Below are positions 1 through 8,373 of a DNA stretch of 64,000 bases, piece after piece. The stretch's first letter is position 1. Each line of letters opens with the position of its first letter. This DNA is from JAAFHB01 sp038236995 (GTDB lineage Bacteria; Bacteroidota; Bacteroidia; Bacteroidales; Prolixibacteraceae): positions 1 to 64,000 of the forward strand of contig JBBRZE010000007.1 of NCBI GenBank assembly GCA_038236995.1, written 5' to 3'. Under the pieces are notes generated by a model that was not told the DNA's origin, searched no databases, and was given only the letters and a program-made list of their open reading frames with translations. A program made the translations under genes and the position numbers.

Positions 1-25
1 ATTATAAATTTTAACGTAAAACGTT

Positions 26-571
26 ATGTCAGTAAAGATTCGTTTGGCAAGGCATGGTCGCAAACAACATGCTTATTACCACATTGTGGTAGCAAACAGC
101 AGGTCGCCACGAGATGGCAGGTTTATTGAAAGGATTGGTTCATACAATCCAAATTCTAATCCTGCCACCATCGATCTTAATTTTGATAAAGCCATTGAAT
201 GGCTTAACAATGGCGCTCAGCCTACCGATACTTGTCGCACAATATTGTCGCACAAGGGGGTAATGATGAAAAAACACCTTCTTGAAGGTGTAAAAAAAGG
301 AGCATTTGATCTTGCTGAGGCCGATAAAAGGTTTGACGCATGGATGAAAGAAAAAGAAAATGCAATTCAGGCAAAGAAAGATGGTCTTACAGCCGGTTTC
401 AATGAAGACTTGAAAAATCGTCTTGTAGCTGAAACAAAGGTGAATGAGGCGCGTATTGCTGAAATCGCGAAGAAAAATGCTGCTGCGGCTGCAGCTCTTA
501 TCGTGAAACCGGTAAAAGAGGAAGAACCAGAAGCGGAGGCTGAAGTAGCTGAACCAACTGAAGAAGCATAA
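26..571 (+). CDS. rpsP: 30S ribosomal protein S16
   Basis: Structural protein of the small ribosomal subunit, needed for 16S rRNA folding and 30S assembly. The first ~80 residues hold the S16 fold, opening with the family signature VKIRLARHGRKQHAYYHIVVA and a conserved DGRFIERIGSYNP stretch. At 181 residues it is about twice the E. coli length. The extra C-terminal part (about residues 100-181) is rich in Lys, Ala and Glu, ends in an acidic tail, and is typical of Bacteroidota S16. The ATG start directly precedes the conserved N-terminus. It is followed by a terminator-like hairpin and then rimM, the usual rpsP-rimM order. The upstream promoter is cut off by the window edge. Confidence 0.97.
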   Translation: MSVKIRLARHGRKQHAYYHIVVANSRSPRDGRFIERIGSYNPNSNPATIDLNFDKAIEWLNNGAQPTDTCRTILSHKGVMMKKHLLEGVKKGAFDLAEADKRFDAWMKEKENAIQAKKDGLTAGFNEDLKNRLVAETKVNEARIAEIAKKNAAAAAALIVKPVKEEEPEAEAEVAEPTEEA

Positions 572-615
572 AACTGAAAAGTTTTTTTGCAGCATTTAGC
601 TGAAAAAATTACAAA

Positions 616-649
616 GGGCGGTGGTTATTTTAACCATCACCCTTTTTTT
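616..649 (+). terminator. Intrinsic terminator after rpsP
   Basis: A 12-bp stem (616-627 pairing with 631-642, one mismatch and one G-T pair) with a 3-base loop is followed by seven T residues at 643-649. It lies between rpsP and rimM, so rimM probably depends at least partly on its own promoter just downstream. Confidence 0.8.
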
Positions 650-650
650 A

Positions 651-658
651 TATCTTTG
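651..658 (+). promoter_or_regulatory. Bacteroidota -7 promoter box for rimM
   Basis: TATCTTTG matches the TAnnTTTG -7 consensus of the Bacteroidota primary sigma factor. It lies 23 bases before the preferred rimM ATG at 682 and immediately after the rpsP terminator. No good TTTG -33 box is seen at the usual spacing, so strength is uncertain. Confidence 0.5.
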
Positions 659-681
659 TATTTCATTATTTGTATTTTACT

Positions 682-1221
682 ATGAATCAAATAAATAAAG
701 AAGAGTGTGTAGAGGTTGGTTATGTTCAGAAACCTCATGGTCTCAAAGGTGAAATCATTTTAGTGTTCGATAAGGAGTTTGAAGAAACGATTGATGCGCT
801 GGAATTTCTTTTTATAGAAGTTGACGGTGGACTGGTCCCCTTTTATATTGAAGATGAAGGATTAAACTTCAGAACAGACGAAAGCGCCATTTGCAAACTT
901 GAATTTATCGATTCGTTGTCGAAAGCAAAAGATATGGTTGGATGCAAAGTTTATGCTTTCGACCATTCGATAATCGAAGCAGAGGATCAGGGAATTGCAT
1001 CAACGTTGATTGGAATGCGAATATTTGATCTGAAGTTTGGTGAAATTGGATTGATCAGCAGGGTTGATGATTTTTCGGGCAACCTGGTAATTACGGTTGA
1101 TCATCCGCGCGCCGAAATCATGATTCCACTTTCCGACGATGTCATCACATCGGTGGATGAGGAAAAACGGGAAATGCACCTTGATTGTCCCAATGGATTG
1201 ATTGAAATATACCTTGATTAA
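682..1221 (+). CDS. rimM: Ribosome maturation factor RimM
   Basis: RimM binds S19 and assists maturation of the 30S head domain. The N-terminal beta-barrel carries the family signature VGYVQKPHGLKGEI near residue 13. The C-terminal PRC-barrel half includes GLISRVDDFSGNLVITVDHPRAEIMIPLSDDVI, close to the usual PRC ending. The frame is open from a TTG at 670, but the ATG at 682 gives the expected N-terminus and is preferred. It lies downstream of rpsP as in many bacteria, separated by a terminator and a candidate promoter. Length (about 179 residues) is normal. Confidence 0.95.
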   Translation: MNQINKEECVEVGYVQKPHGLKGEIILVFDKEFEETIDALEFLFIEVDGGLVPFYIEDEGLNFRTDESAICKLEFIDSLSKAKDMVGCKVYAFDHSIIEAEDQGIASTLIGMRIFDLKFGEIGLISRVDDFSGNLVITVDHPRAEIMIPLSDDVITSVDEEKREMHLDCPNGLIEIYLD

Positions 1222-1371
1222 AATATTTTCCGCATATTGCAACTTTCTGTTTGTTTGTGCGTCCTTATTAGTAAGTATTTAATTTGAATTTGGGAGACAA
1301 GGCTCGTTTAAATTGGGATTTGTCTCATAATAAAGAGCTTATTTAAAAATTATTAACTCAATTACTTTGTC

Positions 1372-2079
1372 ATGAAATCACGATTAATTACATTAATTGC
1401 AATTCTGGTAATTACCGGATCACAGATGCTTGTCGCTCAGACAAGCCAAAAGAGAGAAGTTTCAGCTTTCACTGAAATATCTTTGAGAATTGGTGCAGAT
1501 GTTCATCTAAAACAGGGAGAGCAGCAGTCGGTTGAAGTAAAATGTAGTGAATCGACACTAGCGAAATTAATTACCGAAGTTAGTGACAGGAAGTTAGTGA
1601 TCCGATTTCCAAACGATTCATGGTTTAGTAAATGGAATCCTGGAAAGGTCGACATTTATATAACGATGCCACAGATTGATGCACTTGTTATTTCAGGATC
1701 AGGATCCATTTTCTCAGATGGTAAAATTGAATCCAGAATTTTGGATGCAACCATTAGCGGGAGCGGCGATATTAAATTGGCGGATCTTAAAGCTGAAAAG
1801 GTTTCTGCCACCCTTTCGGGTTCCGGAAATATTCATCTTTTCGGCAAGCAGAATGCAACTGAGCTTAAAGTTGCCATCTCTGGTTCCGGCAATGTAAAGG
1901 CAATTGAATTTCCGGCTGATAATGTATATGTTAAAATATCGGGTTCAGGAAACTGCTGGGTAAATTCTACAAAAAATCTGGAAGTCAAGCTTGCTGGTTC
2001 GGGAAATGTCGTTTACCGTGGAAACCCTTCGGTTGATTCAAGTATTGCCGGATCAGGGAAGGTGAAGGAAGACAAATAA
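1372..2079 (+). CDS. Secreted GIN-domain (DUF2807) protein
   Basis: A 235-residue exported protein with an N-terminal signal peptide ending near residue 22 (hydrophobic ITLIAILVITGSQMLVAQ). The rest matches the putative auto-transporter adhesin head GIN domain (DUF2807). The motif SGSG, or close variants, recurs about every 20 residues from residue ~107 to 225, as expected for a right-handed beta-helix with one turn per repeat. Function is unknown in the family; cell-envelope or surface roles are usually guessed. It stands alone between rimM and the leftward tsaC gene and is followed by a long hairpin at 2099-2158. Confidence 0.85.
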   Translation: MKSRLITLIAILVITGSQMLVAQTSQKREVSAFTEISLRIGADVHLKQGEQQSVEVKCSESTLAKLITEVSDRKLVIRFPNDSWFSKWNPGKVDIYITMPQIDALVISGSGSIFSDGKIESRILDATISGSGDIKLADLKAEKVSATLSGSGNIHLFGKQNATELKVAISGSGNVKAIEFPADNVYVKISGSGNCWVNSTKNLEVKLAGSGNVVYRGNPSVDSSIAGSGKVKEDK

Positions 2080-2098
2080 AATGAATTGAAATGTTATT

Positions 2099-2158
2099 CT
2101 GGCGGTTGACGACAGGTTACAAGCAACGAAAGGCTTGCAGCCAGTTGTCTGCCGCCAG
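2099..2158. repeat. Long imperfect hairpin between convergent genes
   Basis: Two 26-base arms (2099-2124 and 2133-2158) form an inverted repeat with an 8-base loop. The outer seven pairs are perfect (CTGGCGG/CCGCCAG), the inner CAAGC/GCTTG pairs are perfect, and a few mismatches and G-T pairs lie between. It is GC-rich compared with its surroundings and fills the gap between the convergent DUF2807 and tsaC genes. No long T-run follows on either strand, so it may be a bidirectional terminator or a REP/MITE-like palindromic element. Confidence 0.6.
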
Positions 2159-2160
2159 TT

Positions 2161-2736
2161 CTATTTCCTGATAACTTCAATTTGGCCTCCTACACCCAGT
2201 TTGATGATGCCTGAAGGGTTTGACCTTGATAGATCGTTCTGTCGAAAATTGACTATAAAATCAACTGACTTCTTTATTTCATCACTGATTTCTGCAAAAT
2301 TCCGGGGCGATATTTGTCCGCTGATATTGGCTGAAGTTGAAACCACCGGTTTTCGGAATCTTTGAATCAATTGTTGCGTGAAAGCTTCATTCGTAATCCT
2401 GATACCGATACTTCCATCCTTTGCTAATAGGTTAGCCGCGAGATTTTTAGCGCCAGGATAAATAATGGTTAACGGTGTATCCGCAACTTCGATTAGCTCC
2501 CATGCAATTTCAGGTACTTCAGAGATATAGGAGTTGAGTAAATTAGGATTTTCCATCAAAACAAGCATACTCTTTGTATCCTGTCGTTGTTTAATTTCAT
2601 AGATACGGCTAACTGCAGTAGCGTTTGTTGCATCACAACCAATTCCCCAAATTGTGTCAGTCGGATACAGGATGATTCCGCCTGAGCGAAGTATCTCGAC
2701 TGCTTTTACAATATCGTCGACAAAACTCGTGTTCAT
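2161..2736 (-). CDS. tsaC: L-threonylcarbamoyladenylate synthase (Sua5/YciO/YrdC family)
   Basis: Makes threonylcarbamoyl-AMP from threonine, bicarbonate and ATP, the first step of the t6A37 modification of ANN-decoding tRNAs. The 191-residue product is a single YrdC domain without the C-terminal Sua5 extension. The N-terminal signature LRSGGIILYPTDTIWGIGCDA and the later STSANISGQ block are both present. The gene is leftward and its start overlaps the stop of the upstream glycosyltransferase gene by four bases (ATGA), so the two are translationally coupled. The pairing with a glycosyltransferase appears incidental. Confidence 0.93.
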   Translation of the reverse strand: MNTSFVDDIVKAVEILRSGGIILYPTDTIWGIGCDATNATAVSRIYEIKQRQDTKSMLVLMENPNLLNSYISEVPEIAWELIEVADTPLTIIYPGAKNLAANLLAKDGSIGIRITNEAFTQQLIQRFRKPVVSTSANISGQISPRNFAEISDEIKKSVDFIVNFRQNDLSRSNPSGIIKLGVGGQIEVIRK

Positions 2737-3620
2737 GATTCTCTGTATTCGGTAAAGTGTTTATTCTCAAACGGGCGGTAGTTGAATAATTTCTCGAAAT
2801 AGTACAGCACAAAATATCGACCGTTAAACTTTTTCTTTTTCGTGGATAGCTCAGGATGCCAGTTAAGAGCATCAATGCGGGGTTGCATCACCTGCGGGTG
2901 TGTACCTCTGAATTGTTTGAGGCTATCAATTCCTTCTTCATATTTGAACTCTTCGGATTCCTGCTCTATTGTTCTGATATGTTTGGAGTTGACCGACCAA
3001 TATTGTTTAGATCCTTCTAATTTATTCATCATCAGTTTAGGCGGTCTTACCCATCCATAATGGAACATATTGGCATCAATAAAAACACCGGTCAGTTTTT
3101 TGGCATTTTCCCAGCGAAAACCTTGGGCATCATTCCACGACCTTATCTCCTTGTTATTTCGGATAATCCGGATTTCACTCCGGTACCAGCGTCTTGAATC
3201 TGCATAATAATCAAAAGTGCCATAAAAATGGGTATAGTGCATGATCAGACCATCAACTTCTTTGACGTTCAGGTATTTTTTCATTGAAAGCACAATTCCA
3301 GGCAGGTACTTTTCGTGCATTACTTCGTCTCCCTGAATATAGAAACACCAATCGTATTCTGCGGGGATGAAATCAAAAGCTTTATTGGTTTCAGAAGCAA
3401 GCACACGACCTTTTTCGCGTAATGATGGATCCCAAACGGTATCAATGATTTCAATTTTATCAGAATCGATAGATTCTATCAACTCTCTGGTTCCATCATC
3501 ACAATCGCCAACTGCCACAATAAATTTGTCGCAAACTGGTAGGATAGATTTAATAGACTCAACTACAGGGTAGTCGAATTTAACAGCGTTTTTTACAAAA
3601 CTAAAACCGCAAACTTTCAT
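2733..3620 (-). CDS. Family 2-like glycosyltransferase
   Basis: A 295-residue cytoplasmic protein without signal peptide. The N-terminus (VCGFSFVKNAVKFDYPVVESIKSILP) is the usual start of a GT-A fold. An acidic IDTVWDPSLREKG segment and the WCFYIQGDEV motif (about residue 130) are the likely nucleotide-sugar and metal-binding regions, with QGDE in place of a DXD motif. It probably adds sugars to an envelope or capsule glycan, but donor and acceptor are unknown. It overlaps tsaC by 4 bp and lies 38 bp downstream of lysA in the same leftward direction, so the three genes may share a transcript. Confidence 0.8.
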   Translation of the reverse strand: MKVCGFSFVKNAVKFDYPVVESIKSILPVCDKFIVAVGDCDDGTRELIESIDSDKIEIIDTVWDPSLREKGRVLASETNKAFDFIPAEYDWCFYIQGDEVMHEKYLPGIVLSMKKYLNVKEVDGLIMHYTHFYGTFDYYADSRRWYRSEIRIIRNNKEIRSWNDAQGFRWENAKKLTGVFIDANMFHYGWVRPPKLMMNKLEGSKQYWSVNSKHIRTIEQESEEFKYEEGIDSLKQFRGTHPQVMQPRIDALNWHPELSTKKKKFNGRYFVLYYFEKLFNYRPFENKHFTEYRES

Positions 3621-3658
3621 GAGAATATATTTTGTGCAAACCCTTGAATGTTGCGTTC

Positions 3659-4924
3659 TTATAATTTAAATTCGGGTAATCCATCGAAATCAAGTGTTGC
3701 AAAATAATCTTCGAGTGATTCAGCCCTCCTGATCTGAATGACTTCACCATCTTCGCGAAGCAATAACTCGGCAGACCGAAGCTTTCCGTTGTAGTTAAAC
3801 CCCATGGAGTGACCGTGAGCACCTGTGTCGTGAATAACAACAATATCACCTGGCGCTAATTTGGGTAATACTCTGTTAATTGCAAATTTATCGTTGTTCT
3901 CGCAGAGTGACCCTGTTACATCGTACATGATCTTAGTTGTAACATCTTCTTTACCAGGCACTGAAATGTGATGATAGGAACCATAGAGAGCAGGTCGCAT
4001 CAGATTGGCCATGCTCGAATCAAGACCAGCATATTTTTTGTAGGTATTTTTGATATGAAGTACCTTACTAATCAGGTATCCAAATGGACCGGTTATGGCA
4101 CGTCCGGATTCGAAGTAAAGCTTAATTGGTTTCAGCCCATTTCCACGAATGTATTTCTCGTAATTTACCCTGATACCTTCACTCATTTTTTCCAGATTTA
4201 CCTCCACCTGCTCGGGTTTGTAAGGTATTCCGATTCCTCCGCCAAGATTGGCAAATTCAAAGGTGATATTCAATTTCTTCGAAAGATCGGCAATCAGTTC
4301 AAAAAGGATCTGAGCTGTTCCTGCAAAGTAGTCTGAGCCAAGTTCATTGGAAGCCACCATCGTGTGAATACCAAAACGTTTGACTCCTTTATCTATCAGC
4401 ATTTGGTAACCTTCGAAAAGCTGGCTCCTGGTGAAACCGTATTTTGCTTCTTCCGGATGTCCGATAATGGCATTTCCCTCTTTTAAGGAACCTGGATTGT
4501 AACGGCAACAAACGAGTTCCGGCAGACCAATATTTTCGTCAAGATATTGAATATGTGCAATGTCATCGAGATTGATAATAGCACCCAATTCCATCGCTTT
4601 TTTAAACTCTTCGGCAGGTGTATCGTTCGAAGTGAACATGATTTCTTCGCCACGCATTCCGATCCGCTCGGCCAATTCCAATTCCGCGATTGAACTGCAA
4701 TCAATTCCAAATCCTTCATTACGAAGGATTTTCATCAAATATGGATTTGGCGCAGCTTTAATTGCATAATATTCTTTAAACCCTTCATTCCAGGCAAATG
4801 CCTTTACGAACCTTTTGGCATATGATTTCATCCCTTTCTCATCGTAGATATGAAAAGGAGTCGGGTATTTTTCGATTATTTTTTCTAATGCTTCTTTCGT
4901 AAAAGGAAGTTTCTTTTCAGTCAT
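3659..4924 (-). CDS. lysA: Diaminopimelate decarboxylase
   Basis: PLP-dependent enzyme converting meso-diaminopimelate to L-lysine, the last step of lysine synthesis. The 421-residue protein has the PLP lysine in YYAIKAAPN (K56), a glycine-rich phosphate loop NLGGGIGIPY, and the active-site cysteine in SLCENNDKF supplied across the dimer. This is the fold type III alanine-racemase-like barrel followed by the C-terminal beta domain. The ATG is preceded by a reversed -7 box at 4947-4954. Related ornithine or carboxynorspermidine decarboxylases share the fold, but the C-terminal motifs and length fit LysA best. Confidence 0.9.
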   Translation of the reverse strand: MTEKKLPFTKEALEKIIEKYPTPFHIYDEKGMKSYAKRFVKAFAWNEGFKEYYAIKAAPNPYLMKILRNEGFGIDCSSIAELELAERIGMRGEEIMFTSNDTPAEEFKKAMELGAIINLDDIAHIQYLDENIGLPELVCCRYNPGSLKEGNAIIGHPEEAKYGFTRSQLFEGYQMLIDKGVKRFGIHTMVASNELGSDYFAGTAQILFELIADLSKKLNITFEFANLGGGIGIPYKPEQVEVNLEKMSEGIRVNYEKYIRGNGLKPIKLYFESGRAITGPFGYLISKVLHIKNTYKKYAGLDSSMANLMRPALYGSYHHISVPGKEDVTTKIMYDVTGSLCENNDKFAINRVLPKLAPGDIVVIHDTGAHGHSMGFNYNGKLRSAELLLREDGEVIQIRRAESLEDYFATLDFDGLPEFKL

Positions 4925-4946
4925 AAAATTAAAAATTATAGCGCTG

Positions 4947-4954
4947 CAAAATTA
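4947..4954 (-). promoter_or_regulatory. -7 promoter box for lysA
   Basis: On the minus strand this reads TAATTTTG, a full match to TAnnTTTG, 22 bases upstream of the lysA ATG. No clear TTTG -33 element is seen at the standard distance. Confidence 0.5.
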
Positions 4955-5283
4955 GGAAAATTAAGCACATAATGCATTCGAAGTGATAAAACCAATTGAG
5001 AAAAGTATTCAAAAATTGAATGAATTGTCAAATGATTGCGGGATAGTCGAATCTAAAATGGAAGAAAATTAACTTAAAGATTAATAAATGATTAACTGTT
5101 ATTTATCGGATAACACTTCAACAAGTTAAATGGCGTAAAAGTTTTTGATGCATAAGTTATTTCCAACCTGCCTTTTTTAATTCTATGAGTTTTGTGCCCG
5201 TTTCATTTTATTTAATTATTTGGTAAAGTGTTGAATATTAGATACTAAATTTGATCATGAAAATTACTGATTGAGATCATAGA

Positions 5284-5315
5284 AATCAGAAAAGGCCGGA
5301 ATTTGTATCCAGCCT
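5284..5315 (-). terminator. Intrinsic terminator after the DUF4136 gene
   Basis: Read on the minus strand, AGGCTGGA (5315-5308) pairs with TCCGGCCT (5300-5293) across a 7-base loop, with a single G-U pair, and is followed by a T-rich run. It lies about 25 bases beyond the stop codon of the leftward gene. Confidence 0.7.
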
Positions 5316-5340
5316 GTTTCATCGAAAAACAACTTTCTTG

Positions 5341-5865
5341 TTATCTTGGAAAATTCTTAAAAATCATCCCGACGACACTATTTATTTGGTCTTCCCTTGT
5401 TTCAGTACGCGGGTTTACCAAGCCTTCAGCAACACCTTCCCATTTCATGGCTTTCTCCTGAACATCGATCAAATCAATAAAGAGAGTTCCTTCAATCGAT
5501 TTATTCACATCAACATAGGTGTTTGATGAGCCAAATCCCCGATAGTACATTCCTCCATAGAAATTGGTGTTTGCTGTGGCAGAATATTTTGTTTTTCCTT
5601 TTACAAAAGCATTTATCAAAACATCAGGAGTGGAAGAAACCTGAAAACCCTTCGCTTCCATCTCTTTTGTAATGGCATCTTTCAGCCTGCGACGGTTTAA
5701 ATCATTCAGCGTTACCTTGTCGACCTCTTTGCTGAAATTGAATGTCTTGTATTTCGAGAAGTCAGCTTTCCGGTCGTAGTCGGAACTCACTTTAATGCTG
5801 GCACATCCAGCCATAACAATTACCAGGATGACTGGTAAAATAATTTTTAAAAAAATAGTTTTCAT
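5341..5865 (-). CDS. DUF4136 lipoprotein
   Basis: A roughly 174-residue lipoprotein. Starting at the ATG at 5865, it has MKTIFLKIILPVILVIVMAGCAS, a clear lipobox (MAGC) near residue 20. The frame stays open upstream to 5889, but the lipoprotein signal favours the internal start. The mature part begins VSSDYDRKADFSKYKTFNF and continues with the alternating pattern of the DUF4136 family, found in Bacteroidota and Proteobacteria envelopes and of unknown function. It lies just downstream of the large low-complexity protein gene in the same direction. A -7 box (5906-5913) suggests it also has its own promoter. Confidence 0.85.
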   Translation of the reverse strand: MKTIFLKIILPVILVIVMAGCASIKVSSDYDRKADFSKYKTFNFSKEVDKVTLNDLNRRRLKDAITKEMEAKGFQVSSTPDVLINAFVKGKTKYSATANTNFYGGMYYRGFGSSNTYVDVNKSIEGTLFIDLIDVQEKAMKWEGVAEGLVNPRTETREDQINSVVGMIFKNFPR

Positions 5866-5905
5866 AGCGGTAAAATTTAAATTATACATGGTTTTTGAAT
5901 TATAA

Positions 5906-5913
5906 CAAATCTA
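5906..5913 (-). promoter_or_regulatory. -7 promoter box for the DUF4136 gene
   Basis: The minus strand reads TAGATTTG here, matching TAnnTTTG. It overlaps the stop codon of the upstream leftward gene and lies 40 bases before the DUF4136 ATG. No good -33 element is visible. Confidence 0.35.
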
Positions 5914-7857
5914 ACGTTGTCTTCCCTTTCCTCTTTCTCTCTGCGGGTTTTGCGTGGAAGCAGATGGTGACGATGAATTCTTTTCACGTGCTGAGCTTCT
6001 GCTTGATGATTGTGAATTTGATGCTCTGCTTTCGCGTTGTGCAGATCTGTTCGTCCGTTCAGGAGTTGCTGATCTTTGAGGCTGTGACGCCTCTCTTCGT
6101 TGGGGAGCAGCTGATCTTTGGGATTGAGAAGCTTCCCTTCTCTGAGGGGCTGAAGATCTTTCATATTGAGAACCATTTCTGCCAGATGCTGCTCTGCTTC
6201 CTGCATTTTCAGATGAAGACTGGCGGTTTGTTGATTGTGAAGCATTCTCCCGAACCCTTCCGTTACCAGATTGATTGAATCGTGGATTTTCGTTGTAACT
6301 TCGATTTGTTGTGGTGCCTTGACGCGAGTTGGAGGATCTACCCGGACCTGCGGAAGAGGGAGATGATTCCCTGCGAATCGTACCACTACCAGTTCCGGAA
6401 CCTCTGCGGTTTGTTGAACCTTCCGATCTTCCGGGATTTACTGTATTATATGCTCTGCGATTGACAGTTCCACCTGGTCTTTCATAACTCCTTTGTTCAT
6501 TTCCACTTCTGTTTATTGATTCATTGCCACGACGATTGACAGTACCGCTTGTTCCTGCTCCCTGTCGTGAATTTGAATAACCACGCTGTTGTGTAACCCC
6601 GGAGTTACCTCTCCTTACTGAACCTGATTCCATTGTATTTGGTCGACGGACAATATTGTTACCTCTTTGATGGTCAATTCTTGCAAGGTTTGAGTTATTT
6701 ACCCTCGGGTTATTGATCACATTTGATTCAATTGATCTGTAAAATCCATGGTGTGGAACCGGGCGATGCGAGTCCCGATAACGATTCACATAATGATTTT
6801 GGTAATAACTGTAATAATTATACGATAAATGAGGGAACAGTGTTGGGTGATAATATGATTGCCAATGTATGAAGTGATAGGATGGCAAGCCGACAAATAC
6901 CACATTCCCATAATTATTTCTGTAAAACCCGGTGTGGTAATAAACCGGGCGTGGTCGCCAGTAAGGATCCGAATACCAGTATGGATACCCGAACCAGTAA
7001 GGATAACTGTTTACGATTCTCACTTCTACAACCGGCTCAGATGAACTTTGATACCTCACTTCGTTGTTTTCTCTGGCGAATCTTTCTGATGCGTCGAGCA
7101 TTTCGTTATAAGCCTCTGGATCGTTCTGTATCTGATTCTTATAGGCATCTAAATCTTCTTTGTTCTGTTCAGCAAGCTCCTGCGAAATTCTGTTTAGATT
7201 ACCAGTAACCCATTGGGGATCTTCGTTATACGTAGTTCCGAGAAGTATGGTAAAGTCTTTATTTTCAACCAGAATTGAAACGATCTCCGGGTAAGCGAGC
7301 AGTGCAGTTACACTTTCGCGTGTTCGGAAATTGTAAGGCTCCAGGTATGTTTGAAATGCATCATCAATTTCGCTGTTGAGTCTGTCAATGCGAAGAAGAA
7401 CATCAAAATATATTTGTGCATATTTTTTTGCCGTTTCATGAATATCTTCCGGATAATTCAATACGATCTGGTTGACTTCTGAGGTGGAAGGTTTCCCATT
7501 ACTTACTAAATCTGCAATAAGGTTCGGATAGCGGGCCATTTCGTAAAATGCGGTCTGGGCATCACGGTCATAGTCATCGATAATTGCCCGAAACTGATTC
7601 TTCGATCTATCTTGCAACTCTTCAATTTTGCTTAGTACTTCAGGGGTTTGTGCCACCTGAAGAATATGGCCTTGAATTTTCTCGTCATAACCTGCAATTG
7701 CATCAACTGTAGTCCGGTCATCATCAATCATTTGCAATAGTGCATTTTTGTTATCCGACTGAGCTTTACCATGGATTGAAAAGCTCATTATTATTGTTAG
7801 AAATATTAAAGACAGTATGTTACATCCAATCTTCCTGTGTTGTATAGAGGTTTTCAT
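5911..7857 (-). CDS. Secreted protein with helical N-terminal region and Arg/Asn/Ser-rich tail
   Basis: A 648-residue exported protein starting at the ATG at 7857; the frame is open further up to 7890, but the signal peptide (NILSLIFLTIIMSFSIHGKAQ) fits the internal start. Residues ~35-270 are an acidic, mostly helical region with repeated PE/PNL segments (TPEVLSKIEEL, YPNLIADL, YPEIVSILVE). Residues ~285-390 are very rich in Tyr, Trp, His and Pro (YPYWFGYPYWYSDPYWRPRP). Residues ~400-648 are low complexity, dominated by Arg, Ser, Asn, Gly and Gln. The layout recalls DUF3300-type proteins, but I cannot assign the family. The tail is very basic. The biased composition creates spurious open frames on both strands. 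Confidence 0.7.
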   Translation of the reverse strand: MKTSIQHRKIGCNILSLIFLTIIMSFSIHGKAQSDNKNALLQMIDDDRTTVDAIAGYDEKIQGHILQVAQTPEVLSKIEELQDRSKNQFRAIIDDYDRDAQTAFYEMARYPNLIADLVSNGKPSTSEVNQIVLNYPEDIHETAKKYAQIYFDVLLRIDRLNSEIDDAFQTYLEPYNFRTRESVTALLAYPEIVSILVENKDFTILLGTTYNEDPQWVTGNLNRISQELAEQNKEDLDAYKNQIQNDPEAYNEMLDASERFARENNEVRYQSSSEPVVEVRIVNSYPYWFGYPYWYSDPYWRPRPVYYHTGFYRNNYGNVVFVGLPSYHFIHWQSYYHPTLFPHLSYNYYSYYQNHYVNRYRDSHRPVPHHGFYRSIESNVINNPRVNNSNLARIDHQRGNNIVRRPNTMESGSVRRGNSGVTQQRGYSNSRQGAGTSGTVNRRGNESINRSGNEQRSYERPGGTVNRRAYNTVNPGRSEGSTNRRGSGTGSGTIRRESSPSSAGPGRSSNSRQGTTTNRSYNENPRFNQSGNGRVRENASQSTNRQSSSENAGSRAASGRNGSQYERSSAPQRREASQSQRSAAPQRREASQPQRSATPERTNRSAQRESRASNSQSSSRSSAREKNSSSPSASTQNPQRERGKGRQR

Positions 7858-8003
7858 GACTAACAATTTTAATTGTACACCTATTCGCAAACAAAAATTC
7901 TGCCAAAAATGAAGAAATGCTGAATGTTTAATTTTTATTTTAGATGTTTTAAAACCGTTTAGTAGTTAAATAATTGAGATATAGATTATTTCGAGATTTT
8001 AAT

Positions 8004-8035
8004 TTTGGTAATTGTGAATCAGTTTAGTAGGTTTG
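8004..8035 (+). promoter_or_regulatory. Canonical -33/-7 promoter upstream of the small membrane protein gene
   Basis: TTTG at 8004-8007 is followed after 20 bases by TAGGTTTG at 8028-8035, matching the Bacteroidota TTTG-N19/20-TAnnTTTG promoter. The predicted transcript starts about 70 bases before the ATG at 8111. Confidence 0.65.
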
Positions 8036-8110
8036 TAAAAGAAAAATTCGAGATGTTTTCGATTCAATAACTATATACAAATCGTACAATAACAAAAGAA
8101 GGAGCACGAT

Positions 8111-8347
8111 ATGAGTTTGATGAGCAGATTCCCCAAACTGAATTCCAAAATTTTGCTGGGCTTCCTATGGGCTTTGATTTCAATAATTTACATTGCGCTT
8201 CGCATCAAGTATTTCTCAGATATCAGACTAATTGATTGGATTGCATCGGGAGCTATGTTTACTATGGGAATACTTTCAATTGCTGAAGGTTTGAAGATCT
8301 CTAAAAATAATACCGGCCAAAATTCAGATGCAGATGGCTTTAACTAA
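8111..8347 (+). CDS. Small two-helix membrane protein
   Basis: A 78-residue protein with two hydrophobic segments (about residues 14-33, LLGFLWALISIIYIALRI, and 44-62, IASGAMFTMGILSIAEGL) and a polar, Asn/Asp-rich C-terminus. It has an unusually good Shine-Dalgarno sequence for this phylum (AAGGAG, 8 bases before the ATG) and a full -33/-7 promoter upstream, which supports it as a real gene. No family is recognised. The DUF1697 gene follows 26 bp later and may be co-transcribed. Confidence 0.7.
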   Translation: MSLMSRFPKLNSKILLGFLWALISIIYIALRIKYFSDIRLIDWIASGAMFTMGILSIAEGLKISKNNTGQNSDADGFN

Positions 8348-8373
8348 TAGCGAGTTATAATTTTTTTGAGAAA

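Larger units (their letters stand above)
4925..5340. other. Intergenic region between lysA and the DUF4136 gene
   Basis: About 415 bp of AT-rich DNA. It holds the lysA -7 box (4947-4954) at one end and the terminator of the leftward DUF4136 gene (5284-5315) at the other. I see no convincing gene, RNA or repeat in between. Confidence 0.7.

Noticed and set aside
5877..6386. Overlapping minus-strand frame and the plus-strand frame at 5895-6278
   Set aside because: Both lie over the low-complexity tail of the gene at 5911-7857, whose biased codons open all frames; neither shows family features.
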